A DNA stretch of 64,000 nt from CAYVVD01 sp964454975 (GTDB taxonomy: Bacteria; Bacteroidota; Ignavibacteria; Kapaibacteriales; UBA2268), in contig CAYVVD010000002.1 of the NCBI GenBank assembly GCA_964454975.1, forward strand, positions 124,001 through 188,000, in the 5' to 3' direction. Positions within the stretch are counted from its first letter, which is position 1. Each line of letters starts with the position of its first letter. The notes under the pieces were generated by a model, which was given only the letters and a program-made list of their open reading frames with translations, had not been told where the DNA came from and ran no database searches. A program made the position numbers and the translations under genes. Below, piece by piece: positions 43,586 through 53,115 of this stretch.

Positions 43586-45031
43586 TCAGGTTTGCCCGTG
43601 CCCGGTAAGAACGCAATATACTGTGCGAATTACTATCTCAACATCAAATTTTATTGACATGTTTTCAATATAATAAAAATCATCCTTAAGGCGATTTTCG
43701 ATTTCTTCTTCATTCATCTCAAATGGTTGATATTTAACCTGCCACCACCCTGTAATTCCCGGCCTTACCTTCAATCTACGCTTGTAATAAGGGAAAATAG
43801 CGGTGTATTTTTCAACAATGTTTGGTTGCTCAGGCCTTGGGCCAACAATACTCATATCACCTTTGAAAACATTGATAAATTGAGGTATTTCGTCAAGGTG
43901 AGTCTTGCGGATAAATTTCCCAATTTTGGTTACACGGGGGTCATTGACTTTAGTCCACGCTAGGCCATTCTTATCAGAACCTGTGTACATTGAACGGAAT
44001 TTGTACATTGTGAATAGCTTCTCGTTCTTACCGACTCTGAGTTGTTTAAAGATTGCTTTTCCTTTAGACTCGAGTTTAATAGAGATTGCCAGTAAAAACC
44101 ATACAGGCGATCCAATAACCAAAACACTGGCGCTGAAGCAAATATCAAAGAGCCTTTTCAGTACTGCCTGCCAAGGCCTGAGCAATTGCGGGCTAATCTC
44201 AATCAAAGGAATACCATAAATATTATGAGTGCGGGACTGCCCTGTGAATATATGGTACAAATCAGGTTCTATCTTAATGGTAATATCTCTTTCTGCACAA
44301 TAACTTACAATTTCCATTAGCATTTTCTGATTTGTTCCCATACAAAGGATTACTTCAAATGGTGTGTATTCGTCAATGATTTTTTTGAAATTATCAATAG
44401 TACCTATCACTTCATTCTCTGGCCCGCTATTCAAAGTAACAATCCCAAGTGCTTTAATTCCCCATTTAGGAGATTTCTTGATCATCGAGAAAATCCTTTT
44501 GGCTCTATTAAAACTTCCAATAATAATCGATGGAAAAGAAATGAAACCCGAAATCCTCAGCTTATATTGTATTTTTCTTGCGATAAACCGGGCAATGGTA
44601 ATATTAATCGTCAAAGTGCCGAAGTAAACCAAAATCATCATCCTTTCGACACCCTCATAATAAATCACAAAAAAGAATGCTATGGCACAACCAATCAGCG
44701 TTGATTTTAACAATGTGAAGAATTCTTCGAATGGTGATTTTTCAAACCAGTTTTTGTAAAGTCCCGAAAAGAAGAAAATAGTAATCCAGAAGATGTTGAG
44801 AGCCACAGCAGGAAGGATAATCATCATTGTATCAGTTTCTGCAATCGGCCTGAAAAGCCCGGATTCAAAAACCAGGTAATACTGAATCAGGTAACTGCTT
44901 GTAATACCCGCAATATCAGCAAGTAATTGTAATAAAACCGGGGCAAATTTATTAACAAACCTGCTTGCAGTATGAACCTTCTTTGCCGGTATTTCAATGA
45001 TTGAATCGATATGCTCAGCTTTAGTATTCAT
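43586..45031 (-). CDS. Polyprenyl-phosphate sugar phosphotransferase (WcaJ-like)
   Basis: A 481-residue initiating enzyme that transfers a sugar-1-phosphate from a UDP-sugar to undecaprenyl phosphate. Four N-terminal helices (within residues 25-150) and a CoA-binding-like domain are followed by the catalytic part: anchor helix RLFDICFSASVLVIGSPVWF, KFRSMYTGSD, KTHLDEIPQFINVFKGDMS with the DE pair, IVGPRPEQPN and RPGITGWWQV. All catalytic motifs are intact, unlike the fusion gene downstream. The start overlaps the previous gene's stop by one base. The sugar is often glucose or galactose in this family; not determinable here. Confidence 0.93.
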   Translation of the reverse strand: MNTKAEHIDSIIEIPAKKVHTASRFVNKFAPVLLQLLADIAGITSSYLIQYYLVFESGLFRPIAETDTMMIILPAVALNIFWITIFFFSGLYKNWFEKSPFEEFFTLLKSTLIGCAIAFFFVIYYEGVERMMILVYFGTLTINITIARFIARKIQYKLRISGFISFPSIIIGSFNRAKRIFSMIKKSPKWGIKALGIVTLNSGPENEVIGTIDNFKKIIDEYTPFEVILCMGTNQKMLMEIVSYCAERDITIKIEPDLYHIFTGQSRTHNIYGIPLIEISPQLLRPWQAVLKRLFDICFSASVLVIGSPVWFLLAISIKLESKGKAIFKQLRVGKNEKLFTMYKFRSMYTGSDKNGLAWTKVNDPRVTKIGKFIRKTHLDEIPQFINVFKGDMSIVGPRPEQPNIVEKYTAIFPYYKRRLKVRPGITGWWQVKYQPFEMNEEEIENRLKDDFYYIENMSIKFDVEIVIRTVYCVLTGHGQT

Positions 45032-46197
45032 TATCCTTCAAAGCCTTCGCGGGTCCATTTTGCATTTTGCAAGCCTGATAATAATCTCAAATATCCTAAA
45101 AAGTAGGCAATATTCATACTTACAAAAAAGAGGGGTATCTTAAGCAAAGAGAATTTAAGCCCTGTTTTTTCCATAAAAAAACCTAAAAGAGCGCCCCCAT
45201 AAAGCAAAACCTGAAACCAGAAAACAGTGTCGAAAAGGATTGTGTTTTGATTAATAAAAAAGGAGAACGCAATAATAAAAATTAAATATAATGGCAATGC
45301 CCAGCGCATCATTTTGTGCGACCAGAAAAATATACTGCTCCATCCTTTCCATGGAAGCAAAAGCTGCCAGTTATAAATACCTGCCCACACTGTCGCTGAC
45401 AGTATCCTTATTTTTCTTTGGAATTCCTTTCCCAGGCTTTTATCCCTGCTTTCATATGCACATGTACTTTCATCAAAAATCGCTCTTTTGCCAATGTTTA
45501 ACACTCTAAACAAACGGAAATTATCGTCAGCACACATGTTATTTGGCAATTGCATATCAAGTTCTGTTCTCAATGCATACATTGGTCCAATATTGTTACA
45601 AGTACCCCATATTCTAGATTCATATCTCCTAAGTAAAAGTTCATATTTCTGGTATATTTTTTCACCTTTACTTCCAGTATCCTCTTTTTTGGATTCAGGA
45701 TACACCATTGGAATCAGAACCAGTCCAACATTATCATCGTAAAAATTTTCAATAATTTTCATAAAAGTATCTTTTTGCGGCCTGCAATCGCAATCCATAT
45801 AAAATGTTAAAGGAGTATTTATATCGCTTGTAATTGCATTTAGTGTTTCATTTTTCCCACCTCTCGGCAGATCAAAAACACTAATATTGGGATATCTTTG
45901 CTGAAGGCTTTTTGCTAATTCAACGGTACTATCCGTAGAGCCGTCTGAACCAATTCTTACAAATATCTTTTCTGCCAGGTAATTTGACTGAAAAATTGAT
46001 TCAATAGCTTCTGCGATATTTTCTTCTTCATTCCATGCTGCAATACAAACTGTGATTTCCGGTTGAACTGAACTTTCAACTTTGTGGATTTTATTGTGAA
46101 AAAATTTCGATAAAAAAAACAGAAGGACCGGGTAAACGAATAGTGTATATATCATTGAAAGCAGTGCTATTAGTATTATATACTCCGGAACTGTCAT
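45031..46197 (-). CDS. Membrane-bound GT2 family glycosyltransferase
   Basis: A 388-residue enzyme with an N-terminal membrane helix, a GT2 catalytic domain and two to four helices at the C-terminus, similar in layout to processive synthases such as BcsA or NodC. ITVCIAAWNEEENIAEAIES starts the domain, YMDCDCRPQKD gives the DxD pair, and CADDNFRLFRV is the ED-type base region; the QxxRW motif appears as FQRKIR, so processive activity is uncertain. One-base overlaps join it to the genes on both sides. Confidence 0.85.
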   Translation of the reverse strand: MTVPEYIILIALLSMIYTLFVYPVLLFFLSKFFHNKIHKVESSVQPEITVCIAAWNEEENIAEAIESIFQSNYLAEKIFVRIGSDGSTDSTVELAKSLQQRYPNISVFDLPRGGKNETLNAITSDINTPLTFYMDCDCRPQKDTFMKIIENFYDDNVGLVLIPMVYPESKKEDTGSKGEKIYQKYELLLRRYESRIWGTCNNIGPMYALRTELDMQLPNNMCADDNFRLFRVLNIGKRAIFDESTCAYESRDKSLGKEFQRKIRILSATVWAGIYNWQLLLPWKGWSSIFFWSHKMMRWALPLYLIFIIAFSFFINQNTILFDTVFWFQVLLYGGALLGFFMEKTGLKFSLLKIPLFFVSMNIAYFLGYLRLLSGLQNAKWTREGFEG

Positions 46198-47819
46198 CAG
46201 AATTCACCGAACCTGACAAGGAGTATTACCTGGTTTTCAGGATTACCGTTTATAATCTTGTATTCATAACTGGCGATGATATTCCATTGCCTAAACACCT
46301 CTATTCCACCTTTTAATTTTACTGAGCTAATAGTTTCAAGGATGCCATCAAGAAATACAACCGTTGCAGGGTCTTCATATCTTTTAGCATACCTGGGGCT
46401 ACCTCCGACATTTACAACAAGTGAATCGTTTTCGTTATAGATGTTGTCGCCATGCCTCGTAAATTGGAATGAAAGCTCCAGTGGATACCTGTCCCCCCAC
46501 CACCATCGCAGCATTGCATTTATTCTGTCTGAATTTGGAAGGATATTTGAACCAAGTAAAACGCTGTCGTTTGTCATTGAATTCTGGTAATTAAAATGAC
46601 TGAACGTATATGGTTCCACCCTCGTATATTCTATCCCGGCATCAAAATCTCCGGGCAATGCAGCAATCGCAGCAATGTTCCATGCAGTTTTATTGCTCCA
46701 GTCTCCTTCACTAATCGTAGAGAATTTAATATCATCAAGAAGGAAGGTACCTTTTAGCTGCAAGCCGTTAAAGGGCCTAATAGTAGCGTCCAGACCCATC
46801 ATAGTATTATCACGGTCGTGGAGGGCATGTTCAAGGGATTTGAAGAAACTAAGTGGATTAATATATGCAAAATCTACCCCCCTTCCCGTATAAACAACAT
46901 TCTCCCAAAATGCGATTTCACCCCATGAAGGTTTAATAGCAAACCTGTGCATAGCAATGTATTTTGAAGGTAATTCAGAATCGGCGCCTACATCTTGCAG
47001 GGTTATCGGTAGCGATAATAAACTGCCATGGATGAAACTGTATTCAAAAGTCTTAAACTTTGCTCCAAGGGAAACAGCATCAAAAGGTGGTGCGAGGTTA
47101 TTAATAAATATCCTCTGGAACAATCCTGAACCTAATTGCCTTGTTTCTCTTCCTATAGAGGCATAGAACCAGTCCAGGTTGAATACAACATGGGACTCCG
47201 AAAAATCAATATCACTATTCAATCTTCGCAATTTAATGTTTTGCTGGTATTTCGGGTCGCGAAGAGCTAATTCCCTGTCCCCTGATAATACAGAACCATT
47301 TGTTGCCTGTAAGTAAAAACCCACGTTGTTGCCTATTGTACCAAATATCCTTGTTCCCAGGGTCCCAATAAAAACATCACCATTTGTACCATTTTCAAAT
47401 TTCCTGTAATCGGCAGAGCCAAGAGGCTCAATATAGATTGAGGCAACAGAATCGCTTTGCCTGTATACAAATTTTTCTTTGTCTGAAAATAATTCACCGG
47501 GTATAGCCTGTAAGGAATCAGTAGCACTATATATTAAAACGGCATATTTATTACCGGAAATACCAAATTCACTTTCGTAGCTTTCAAGAATGTTCAATTC
47601 TGTTTTTGAAAGTACAGATGAAGACTTCCTGATCATCTTCAATGCATCAACAATTGCCATTCTTTGTAGTGGAAGTGAAGTTGTTGAGAAATGTGGAAGT
47701 AAACCTTTAGTCTCAGCCCTTTTCAAATATTCATAAACTGAATTACTAACAGGAACATGTTCCACTTGCGTAAAAAGGGGAATCGTAATTAGTAGTAATA
47801 CTATGAAAATCCTTGCTAT
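46197..47819 (-). CDS. Wzi-like capsule assembly outer-membrane protein, non-standard start
   Basis: About 540 residues. The mature part begins VEHVPVSNSVYEYLKR and continues with beta-strand-rich sequence of the Wzi capsule-assembly family, ending in a strand that terminates in aromatic F. Upstream and in frame is a convincing signal peptide (ARIFIVLLLLITIPLFTQ), yet no ATG, GTG or TTG precedes it before the stop at 47832-47834. An ATA at 47817-47819, five bases after GAGG, is where a start would be expected, so either AUA is used or an ATG has mutated. The first standard codon is a GTG at 47763-47765, which would remove the signal peptide. It follows the SLBB export gene, which supports a role in surface retention or export of the polysaccharide. 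Confidence 0.78.
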   Translation of the reverse strand: MARIFIVLLLITIPLFTQVEHVPVSNSVYEYLKRAETKGLLPHFSTTSLPLQRMAIVDALKMIRKSSSVLSKTELNILESYESEFGISGNKYAVLIYSATDSLQAIPGELFSDKEKFVYRQSDSVASIYIEPLGSADYRKFENGTNGDVFIGTLGTRIFGTIGNNVGFYLQATNGSVLSGDRELALRDPKYQQNIKLRRLNSDIDFSESHVVFNLDWFYASIGRETRQLGSGLFQRIFINNLAPPFDAVSLGAKFKTFEYSFIHGSLLSLPITLQDVGADSELPSKYIAMHRFAIKPSWGEIAFWENVVYTGRGVDFAYINPLSFFKSLEHALHDRDNTMMGLDATIRPFNGLQLKGTFLLDDIKFSTISEGDWSNKTAWNIAAIAALPGDFDAGIEYTRVEPYTFSHFNYQNSMTNDSVLLGSNILPNSDRINAMLRWWWGDRYPLELSFQFTRHGDNIYNENDSLVVNVGGSPRYAKRYEDPATVVFLDGILETISSVKLKGGIEVFRQWNIIASYEYKIINGNPENQVILLVRFGEF

Positions 47820-47821
47820 TA

Positions 47822-49546
47822 TTACCTCGTGCTAATTGAAATAATAGTTAGAATAAGACCAACAATACCAGATAACGAGCCTACAAGACTGGTATAAAAA
47901 CTGTATTTCTGAACATTAACATACTCTGGTATATCAGGTGGTCCCGGGATATAGATTTCGTCACCAGCATATACAAACACATCGTCATCTCCCTCAACCC
48001 AAGTTTTGTTTATCCCCCTGATAATTCTTGCTCGGGATTCTTCGGCAGCGCTGGCATACCCACCTGCTTTTTCAATATACCATTCCATATTCCTGCCCTC
48101 AGCGAACTCAACAAAACCGGGATTATTAACCATGCCAAAAACATAAACTTTTCCGGGATTAGATGGGACAATGATTACATCACCATCATAGAGTTTTGTC
48201 CTCGCAACCGGAGAATTTTCAGAGTAATTGCTCATATTCGCAGAAACAATGTAATCCTTCATTGTAATGCTCATATTAAAACGAGTAGTATCTTCGAGGA
48301 TTAAATCACTGAGCCTGTAATATTCTTTGATTGGATTATCGGGATTAAATATTAATTCATCAGCACCGTGCCTTCTATAAATCTTAGCAAGAGGAAGGTA
48401 AGCATCCTGGGTAAACCCTCCGGCTTTGTCAATTAATTCCCTTAGCTGGGTATTTCCGGAAGAAACATGATAAACTCCGGGCTTCTGCACCTGACCGGAA
48501 ATCGAAACAACACCAAAGTTTCCTGCAGTATTTATTGCTTTCTTTCCTACTAATATCATCGCCCCGGGACTTACTTCAATATCTTCACTTAATAAATTCA
48601 AATTTTGATCGCAACGAATCTTTCTGTCAATATTTTCGCTTCCGCTGACATATCTGATATTTTCTATGTCTGCAGTCTCTTTAAGACCATAAGCAAATTT
48701 GACAACCTCTGACAGTTTGTCCCCAAATTTATATGGAAGTACAACAGGTCTGTGTACTTCACCGCTAATAGATACAGTTTCGTATTCTGATTTATCAAAT
48801 GGTACGTGAATTATGTCCCCCTGCGAAATATAGGGGTCTAGTTTATAGCTGTTTGTAACTCGCGATTTCTCAATATCTACATTATATGAACTACCATCAT
48901 TCCTAAGTAATGTTATGTTCCGGGTAGCGTACTTTTTTTCGTAAGGAATTCCGCTTTCAGAGTAGATTACATCCTGGCGTTTCCTACGCTCTTCAATTTT
49001 AAATTGAGTTGAAGATTCTATAATTGATAATTGCTGGTTCATCAGGTAAGAATCAGCAACTTTTATTGCGGTTGATACCTTATATGATGCTGGGAGAGAA
49101 TATGAACCCGGATTCTGTACATTCCCTTCGATCGTAACTAGGCATAGTCTGCTGTATTGGAGGGCAACTATTGCTTTTGCTTTTATATTTCTTGCTTTTA
49201 GGGTATCATTAATTTGTTGTTTGGCATCAGAAAGAGTATTGCCATTTAGATTAAATTCCAGTCCAAATTTTGGTAAAACAATAGTATTCGAAGGGCTAAG
49301 CATTACCAAATTATCGCTTAGCATTAATGGAAGTAACTGAATTGAAAGTACATCCCCGGGACCGACAATATAGTGTTCAGGGTCAACTGTATTTCCGACC
49401 GGATACTCCTGTTTCTGCATTATTTGGGATGACAGTGCCTGGCTTTTTGCCTGGTCTTTCATTAATTCCTCAGTCTCAAACAGGCCGCCTGTAACCTGTG
49501 CCCAGCTGCAAACAGTTGATAATAGAAATAGTGTTAATACTTTCAT
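47822..49546 (-). CDS. SLBB-domain polysaccharide export protein (Wza-like)
   Basis: A 574-residue envelope protein with a signal peptide (MKVLTLFLLSTVCSWAQ). The Poly_export domain begins at HYIVGPGDVLSIQLLP, followed by several SLBB repeats (GNVQNPGSYSLPASYKV, GEVHRPVVLPYKFG, GQVQKPGVYHVSSG, GMVNNPGFVEFAEG) and a C-terminal hydrophobic helix near 550-572. The signal peptide lacks a clear lipobox cysteine, although a Cys lies at residue 13. It forms the periplasmic and outer-membrane channel for polysaccharide export. No Wzc-type kinase gene is adjacent. Confidence 0.9.
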   Translation of the reverse strand: MKVLTLFLLSTVCSWAQVTGGLFETEELMKDQAKSQALSSQIMQKQEYPVGNTVDPEHYIVGPGDVLSIQLLPLMLSDNLVMLSPSNTIVLPKFGLEFNLNGNTLSDAKQQINDTLKARNIKAKAIVALQYSRLCLVTIEGNVQNPGSYSLPASYKVSTAIKVADSYLMNQQLSIIESSTQFKIEERRKRQDVIYSESGIPYEKKYATRNITLLRNDGSSYNVDIEKSRVTNSYKLDPYISQGDIIHVPFDKSEYETVSISGEVHRPVVLPYKFGDKLSEVVKFAYGLKETADIENIRYVSGSENIDRKIRCDQNLNLLSEDIEVSPGAMILVGKKAINTAGNFGVVSISGQVQKPGVYHVSSGNTQLRELIDKAGGFTQDAYLPLAKIYRRHGADELIFNPDNPIKEYYRLSDLILEDTTRFNMSITMKDYIVSANMSNYSENSPVARTKLYDGDVIIVPSNPGKVYVFGMVNNPGFVEFAEGRNMEWYIEKAGGYASAAEESRARIIRGINKTWVEGDDDVFVYAGDEIYIPGPPDIPEYVNVQKYSFYTSLVGSLSGIVGLILTIISISTR

Positions 49547-49547
49547 T

Positions 49548-50651
49548 TTAAAAAGTTAATTTGTTAAGTATAACATCTAAAATCCTTTCGGAGGCTTTAC
49601 CATCCCATAATGGTGGGATTTTCCCCCTTTTAAGTTTACCTGATTTGAAAAGCATGTAATTTTCGAGAATGCTTTTGTAATCAGGGTTTACAAGAATATT
49701 AGTCCCAATTTCTATAGTAACAGGCCTTTCAGTTGAATCCCGAAGCGTGAAACATGGTATTCCAAGCACGGTAGTTTCTTCCTGTATTCCGCCTGAATCA
49801 GTCAATACAAAAGCTGATGATTTCATCAAAGAAACAAAATCAAGGTAACCTGCAGGTTCAATTGCATAAATATTACGATTCTGGTTGAAGGAGTCCATTA
49901 AACCATGAATTTCCAAGCTCTTAGCCGTTCTTGGATGCATTGGAAACACGATCTTATAATCATGGGCAATTACTTTAATGGCATTTATTAAATCACTCAA
50001 TTTTTCCTTAGAATCCACATTGCTTGGCCTGTGTAAGGTGATAACAGAAAACTCTCCCCGGGCCAATCCTAAATCACTGACTATGGTATTGCTATGGAGT
50101 CGCTCCGAGGCATACAACAATGAATCAATCATCGTATTGCCCGTAAAGAAGATATTCTCAGGTGGAAATCCTTCATTTGTTAGATTTTTAATCGCACTTT
50201 CTTCTGTAATAAAGCAATAATCGCAAATCGAATCAGTAGCAATCCTATTTATCTCTTCCGGCATTTTCCTGTCGAAACTCCTTAATCCTCCTTCAACATG
50301 AGCAACTTTTATTCCCTTTTTCACTGCAGTCAGTGAGCAGGCTATTGTGGAATTTACATCACCAACAACGATTACCAATTCAGGCTGGAATTCATCTAAT
50401 ACTTTTTCAAATTCTACCATAATTTTTGCAGTCTGAACCGCATGAGAAGCCGAACCGGCATTCAAGAAGTAATCGGGATGTGGAATTTCCAATTCTTGAA
50501 GAAATGTGTCCGACATTTTTTTATCGTAGTGCTGGCCTGTATGTACAATTTTATGGACAGCCTTTTCCCGGTGCTTTTTAAACTCCCTCGCAATAGGCGC
50601 TACTTTCATAAAATTCGGCCTTGCGCCTACAACTGAAAGAATTTTAATCAT
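49548..50651 (-). CDS. wecB: UDP-N-acetylglucosamine 2-epimerase (non-hydrolysing)
   Basis: A 367-residue GT-B-like epimerase that converts UDP-GlcNAc to UDP-ManNAc. GARPNFMKVAPIA at the N-terminus, VHTGQHYD, VVGDVNSTIACSL, HVEGGLRSFDRKMPEEINR and LTDSGGIQEE are all family motifs, with the catalytic acidic residues retained. Its ATG overlaps the wecC stop in an ATGA junction, so UDP-ManNAc formation and oxidation are coupled. Confidence 0.95.
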   Translation of the reverse strand: MIKILSVVGARPNFMKVAPIAREFKKHREKAVHKIVHTGQHYDKKMSDTFLQELEIPHPDYFLNAGSASHAVQTAKIMVEFEKVLDEFQPELVIVVGDVNSTIACSLTAVKKGIKVAHVEGGLRSFDRKMPEEINRIATDSICDYCFITEESAIKNLTNEGFPPENIFFTGNTMIDSLLYASERLHSNTIVSDLGLARGEFSVITLHRPSNVDSKEKLSDLINAIKVIAHDYKIVFPMHPRTAKSLEIHGLMDSFNQNRNIYAIEPAGYLDFVSLMKSSAFVLTDSGGIQEETTVLGIPCFTLRDSTERPVTIEIGTNILVNPDYKSILENYMLFKSGKLKRGKIPPLWDGKASERILDVILNKLTF

Positions 50652-51973
50652 TTGCCGTCCCCAAGCAGCACAATATTATCAGCTTTTATTTTTTTACAGG
50701 CATTGCGTGTGTCAATCACAACCTTGCTGTTAGCAACAATCATCTCAAAATCAAAAACGCTATGATCAGTTGTAATAACTGAAATATCATACTTTCTTAG
50801 TAACTCAGGTGTAAGACTTTCCTCTGAACTAAAAACAGAGCCGTTAATATTTATTTCAGGAATATATGGGTCATAATAGTCAATATTGGATATTCCTTCA
50901 TTCTGCAAAAGCTCCACTACTTTTAGCGCCGGGGAATGCCTAAGGTCATCAACATCCCTTTTAAATGCCATCCCCAGTATTAATAGTTTCGCGTTTGTTG
51001 TGCTAACAGGTTGTGCGGCAATGTGCTTAATTACCATCTGTGTCACATAAAAAGGCATATCTTCATTTATTTCAGCGGCAAGAGTAATAAATTTTGTCAC
51101 AAAATCATGTTCCCTTGCCATCCATGCCAGGTAATAAGGATCAATTAGAATACAATGCCCGCCAATACCCGGTCCGGGATAAAATGGCATAAATCCGAAA
51201 GGTTTTGTTGCTGCAGCATCTACTACTTCCCAGATATTCACGCCTATTCTGTCGCAGAGCCTGGCAAGTTCATTTACCAGGGCAATATTCACACTTCTGA
51301 ATATATTCTCCAAAAGCTTCTCCATTTCAGCTATTTCAGGTGAAGTTACAGGCACTACCTTCGAAACCACAAGCTCGTGAACTAACTTGCCCACCCGTGT
51401 AGAAACCTCATTTAAACCACCAAGTACAATGGGAGTATTGGAGGTATTCCAAACCCTATTTCCCGGATCAATTCTTTCGGGTGAAAAAGCAAGAAGGAAA
51501 TCCTCGCCTGCTTTTAAACCATTTTTCTCGAGTATTGGTTTGACATATTTGTTAGTTGTACCCGGAAAAGTGGTGCTTTTCAGGACAACTAACTGGTCTT
51601 GCTTTAAGTATTTGGCAACTTCTTCAGCTGCACTAATAATAAATGTAATATCCGGATCTTTGTTCAGAGTAAATGGTGTTGGTACACAGATGAATATGGC
51701 ATCGCATTTATTTGCAAAAGCAAAATCATTTACAGGGATTAATTTTCCTTTTTTTACAACATTTTTTACCCTGTCGTCCTTAATATCCTGAATATAATTG
51801 ACTCCGGATTGAAGCATGTTTATTTTCTTCTCATTAACATCAATGCCGTAAGTATTGATTCCCTTTTCTGCAAATTCCACAGCAAGGGGCAATCCGACAT
51901 ACCCCAAACCAACAACGGCTACTATGAGCTCGCTGTTTTCAATTTTACTTCTGAATAATTGTTCTTTTTCCAT
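50648..51973 (-). CDS. wecC: UDP-N-acetyl-D-mannosamine dehydrogenase-like enzyme
   Basis: A 441-residue nucleotide-sugar dehydrogenase. The NAD site VVGLGYVGLPLAVEFA is near residue 20, FSPERIDPG and the cysteine-containing GIGGHCILIDPYYLAW carry the catalytic thiol, and MAFKRDVDDLRHSPALKV is the C-terminal family signature. With WecB next to it the likely product is UDP-ManNAcA; a UDP-GlcNAc or UDP-Glc dehydrogenase role is less likely. The ATG at 51971-51973 overlaps the rfbB stop by one base; the open frame extends 21 codons further into rfbB without support. Confidence 0.92.
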   Translation of the reverse strand: MEKEQLFRSKIENSELIVAVVGLGYVGLPLAVEFAEKGINTYGIDVNEKKINMLQSGVNYIQDIKDDRVKNVVKKGKLIPVNDFAFANKCDAIFICVPTPFTLNKDPDITFIISAAEEVAKYLKQDQLVVLKSTTFPGTTNKYVKPILEKNGLKAGEDFLLAFSPERIDPGNRVWNTSNTPIVLGGLNEVSTRVGKLVHELVVSKVVPVTSPEIAEMEKLLENIFRSVNIALVNELARLCDRIGVNIWEVVDAAATKPFGFMPFYPGPGIGGHCILIDPYYLAWMAREHDFVTKFITLAAEINEDMPFYVTQMVIKHIAAQPVSTTNAKLLILGMAFKRDVDDLRHSPALKVVELLQNEGISNIDYYDPYIPEININGSVFSSEESLTPELLRKYDISVITTDHSVFDFEMIVANSKVVIDTRNACKKIKADNIVLLGDGK

Positions 51974-52986
51974 TACCTGTTGTCGTACATTTTCGAGTAA
52001 TATTCCAAATAAGCACCTGTTCTCACATTCCTGCACCAGGGTTCCTTCTTTTTATACCATTCAATAGTATCTGCAAGCCCTTTTTCAAAATCAATTACCG
52101 GTGTCCATCCGGAAACAGAGCGGATTTTTGAACTGTCAATCGCGTATCTCCTGTCATGCCCGGGTCTATCTTTCACAAATTTAATCAATGATTCAGGCTT
52201 TCCAAGAATCCTAAGTAACATCTTAACCAATTCAATATTTTTCAACTCGCTGTCTGCCCCGATATTATATACTTCCCCCTGTTTGCCTTTTTGAAGCAAT
52301 TCCCATATTGCCCGGCAGTGGTCGCTAACATGAATCCAGTCCCTTACGTTTCCACCGTCCCCATATACCGGAAGTTCCCTTTCTTCCAATGTATTTATTA
52401 TCATTAGCGGTATCAATTTTTCCGGGAACTGATAAGGACCATAATTATTGGAACACCGGGTGATAATAGTATCAAGCCCGTATGTTTTGTTGTATGAGCG
52501 GACTAGCAAGTCTGCAGAGGCCTTTGAAGCCGAATAGGGAGAATTTGGCGCTATAGGAGTTTCTTCAGTAAACTTTCCGTTTTCTCCAAGCGAACCGTAA
52601 ACTTCATCAGTGGAAACCTGGAGAAACCTTCCGGTTTTGTTTTTCCTGGCAGCTTCAAGTAAAGCAAGGGTACCTGTGATGTTTGTATCAATGAATGGTG
52701 TCGAATCTAAAATAGAACGGTCAACGTGCGATTCCGCCGCAAAATTGACGATACAGTCTATTTTATGATTTTGGAAGATGCTGTCTAATAATTCCCTGTC
52801 CTGAATTTGACCATGGATGAAGGAATAATTAGTATTGTTCTCAATGTCACTAAGATTTTCCGGATTCCCCGCGTAGGTAAGAGCATCAAGATTTATCACA
52901 CTCGTTCCGGGCTTTTCTATTACCAGCCTGATAAAATTGCTCCCTATAAAACCGCATCCACCGGTAACGAGTAAATTCATTGCCAT
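51973..52986 (-). CDS. rfbB: dTDP-glucose 4,6-dehydratase
   Basis: A 337-residue extended SDR enzyme. VTGGCGFIGSNFIRL is the NAD site, NFAAESHVDRSI and STDEVYGSLGE carry the DE pair that marks 4,6-dehydratases, and YSASKASADLLVRS is the YxxxK active site. It makes dTDP-4-keto-6-deoxyglucose. The usual partners rfbA, rfbC and rfbD are not in the window, so a rhamnose route cannot be confirmed. First gene of the polysaccharide operon, 26 bases behind a clear promoter. A second ATG lies two codons into the gene. Confidence 0.93.
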   Translation of the reverse strand: MAMNLLVTGGCGFIGSNFIRLVIEKPGTSVINLDALTYAGNPENLSDIENNTNYSFIHGQIQDRELLDSIFQNHKIDCIVNFAAESHVDRSILDSTPFIDTNITGTLALLEAARKNKTGRFLQVSTDEVYGSLGENGKFTEETPIAPNSPYSASKASADLLVRSYNKTYGLDTIITRCSNNYGPYQFPEKLIPLMIINTLEERELPVYGDGGNVRDWIHVSDHCRAIWELLQKGKQGEVYNIGADSELKNIELVKMLLRILGKPESLIKFVKDRPGHDRRYAIDSSKIRSVSGWTPVIDFEKGLADTIEWYKKKEPWCRNVRTGAYLEYYSKMYDNR

Positions 52987-53011
52987 CCGGTATCTTGAAT
53001 TTTGAAAAACT

Positions 53012-53041
53012 CAAAACTAACTAATGTTGATTCAACAACAA
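53012..53041 (-). promoter_or_regulatory. Promoter of the polysaccharide operon (FCB-type)
   Basis: On the minus strand, TTG (53039-53041, within TTTTG) is followed after exactly 19 bases by TAGTTTTG (53012-53019), a full match to TTG-N19-TAnnTTTG. The rfbB ATG is 26 bases downstream of it. Spacing and the TTTTG context are the same as at the rpmE promoter. Confidence 0.75.
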
Positions 53042-53115
53042 AACAATCAAATAATACTCACAAGTGTCGATTAAGTTCATTAATTTTATGAATTGAAAGT
53101 AATTAGCGTATCTCC

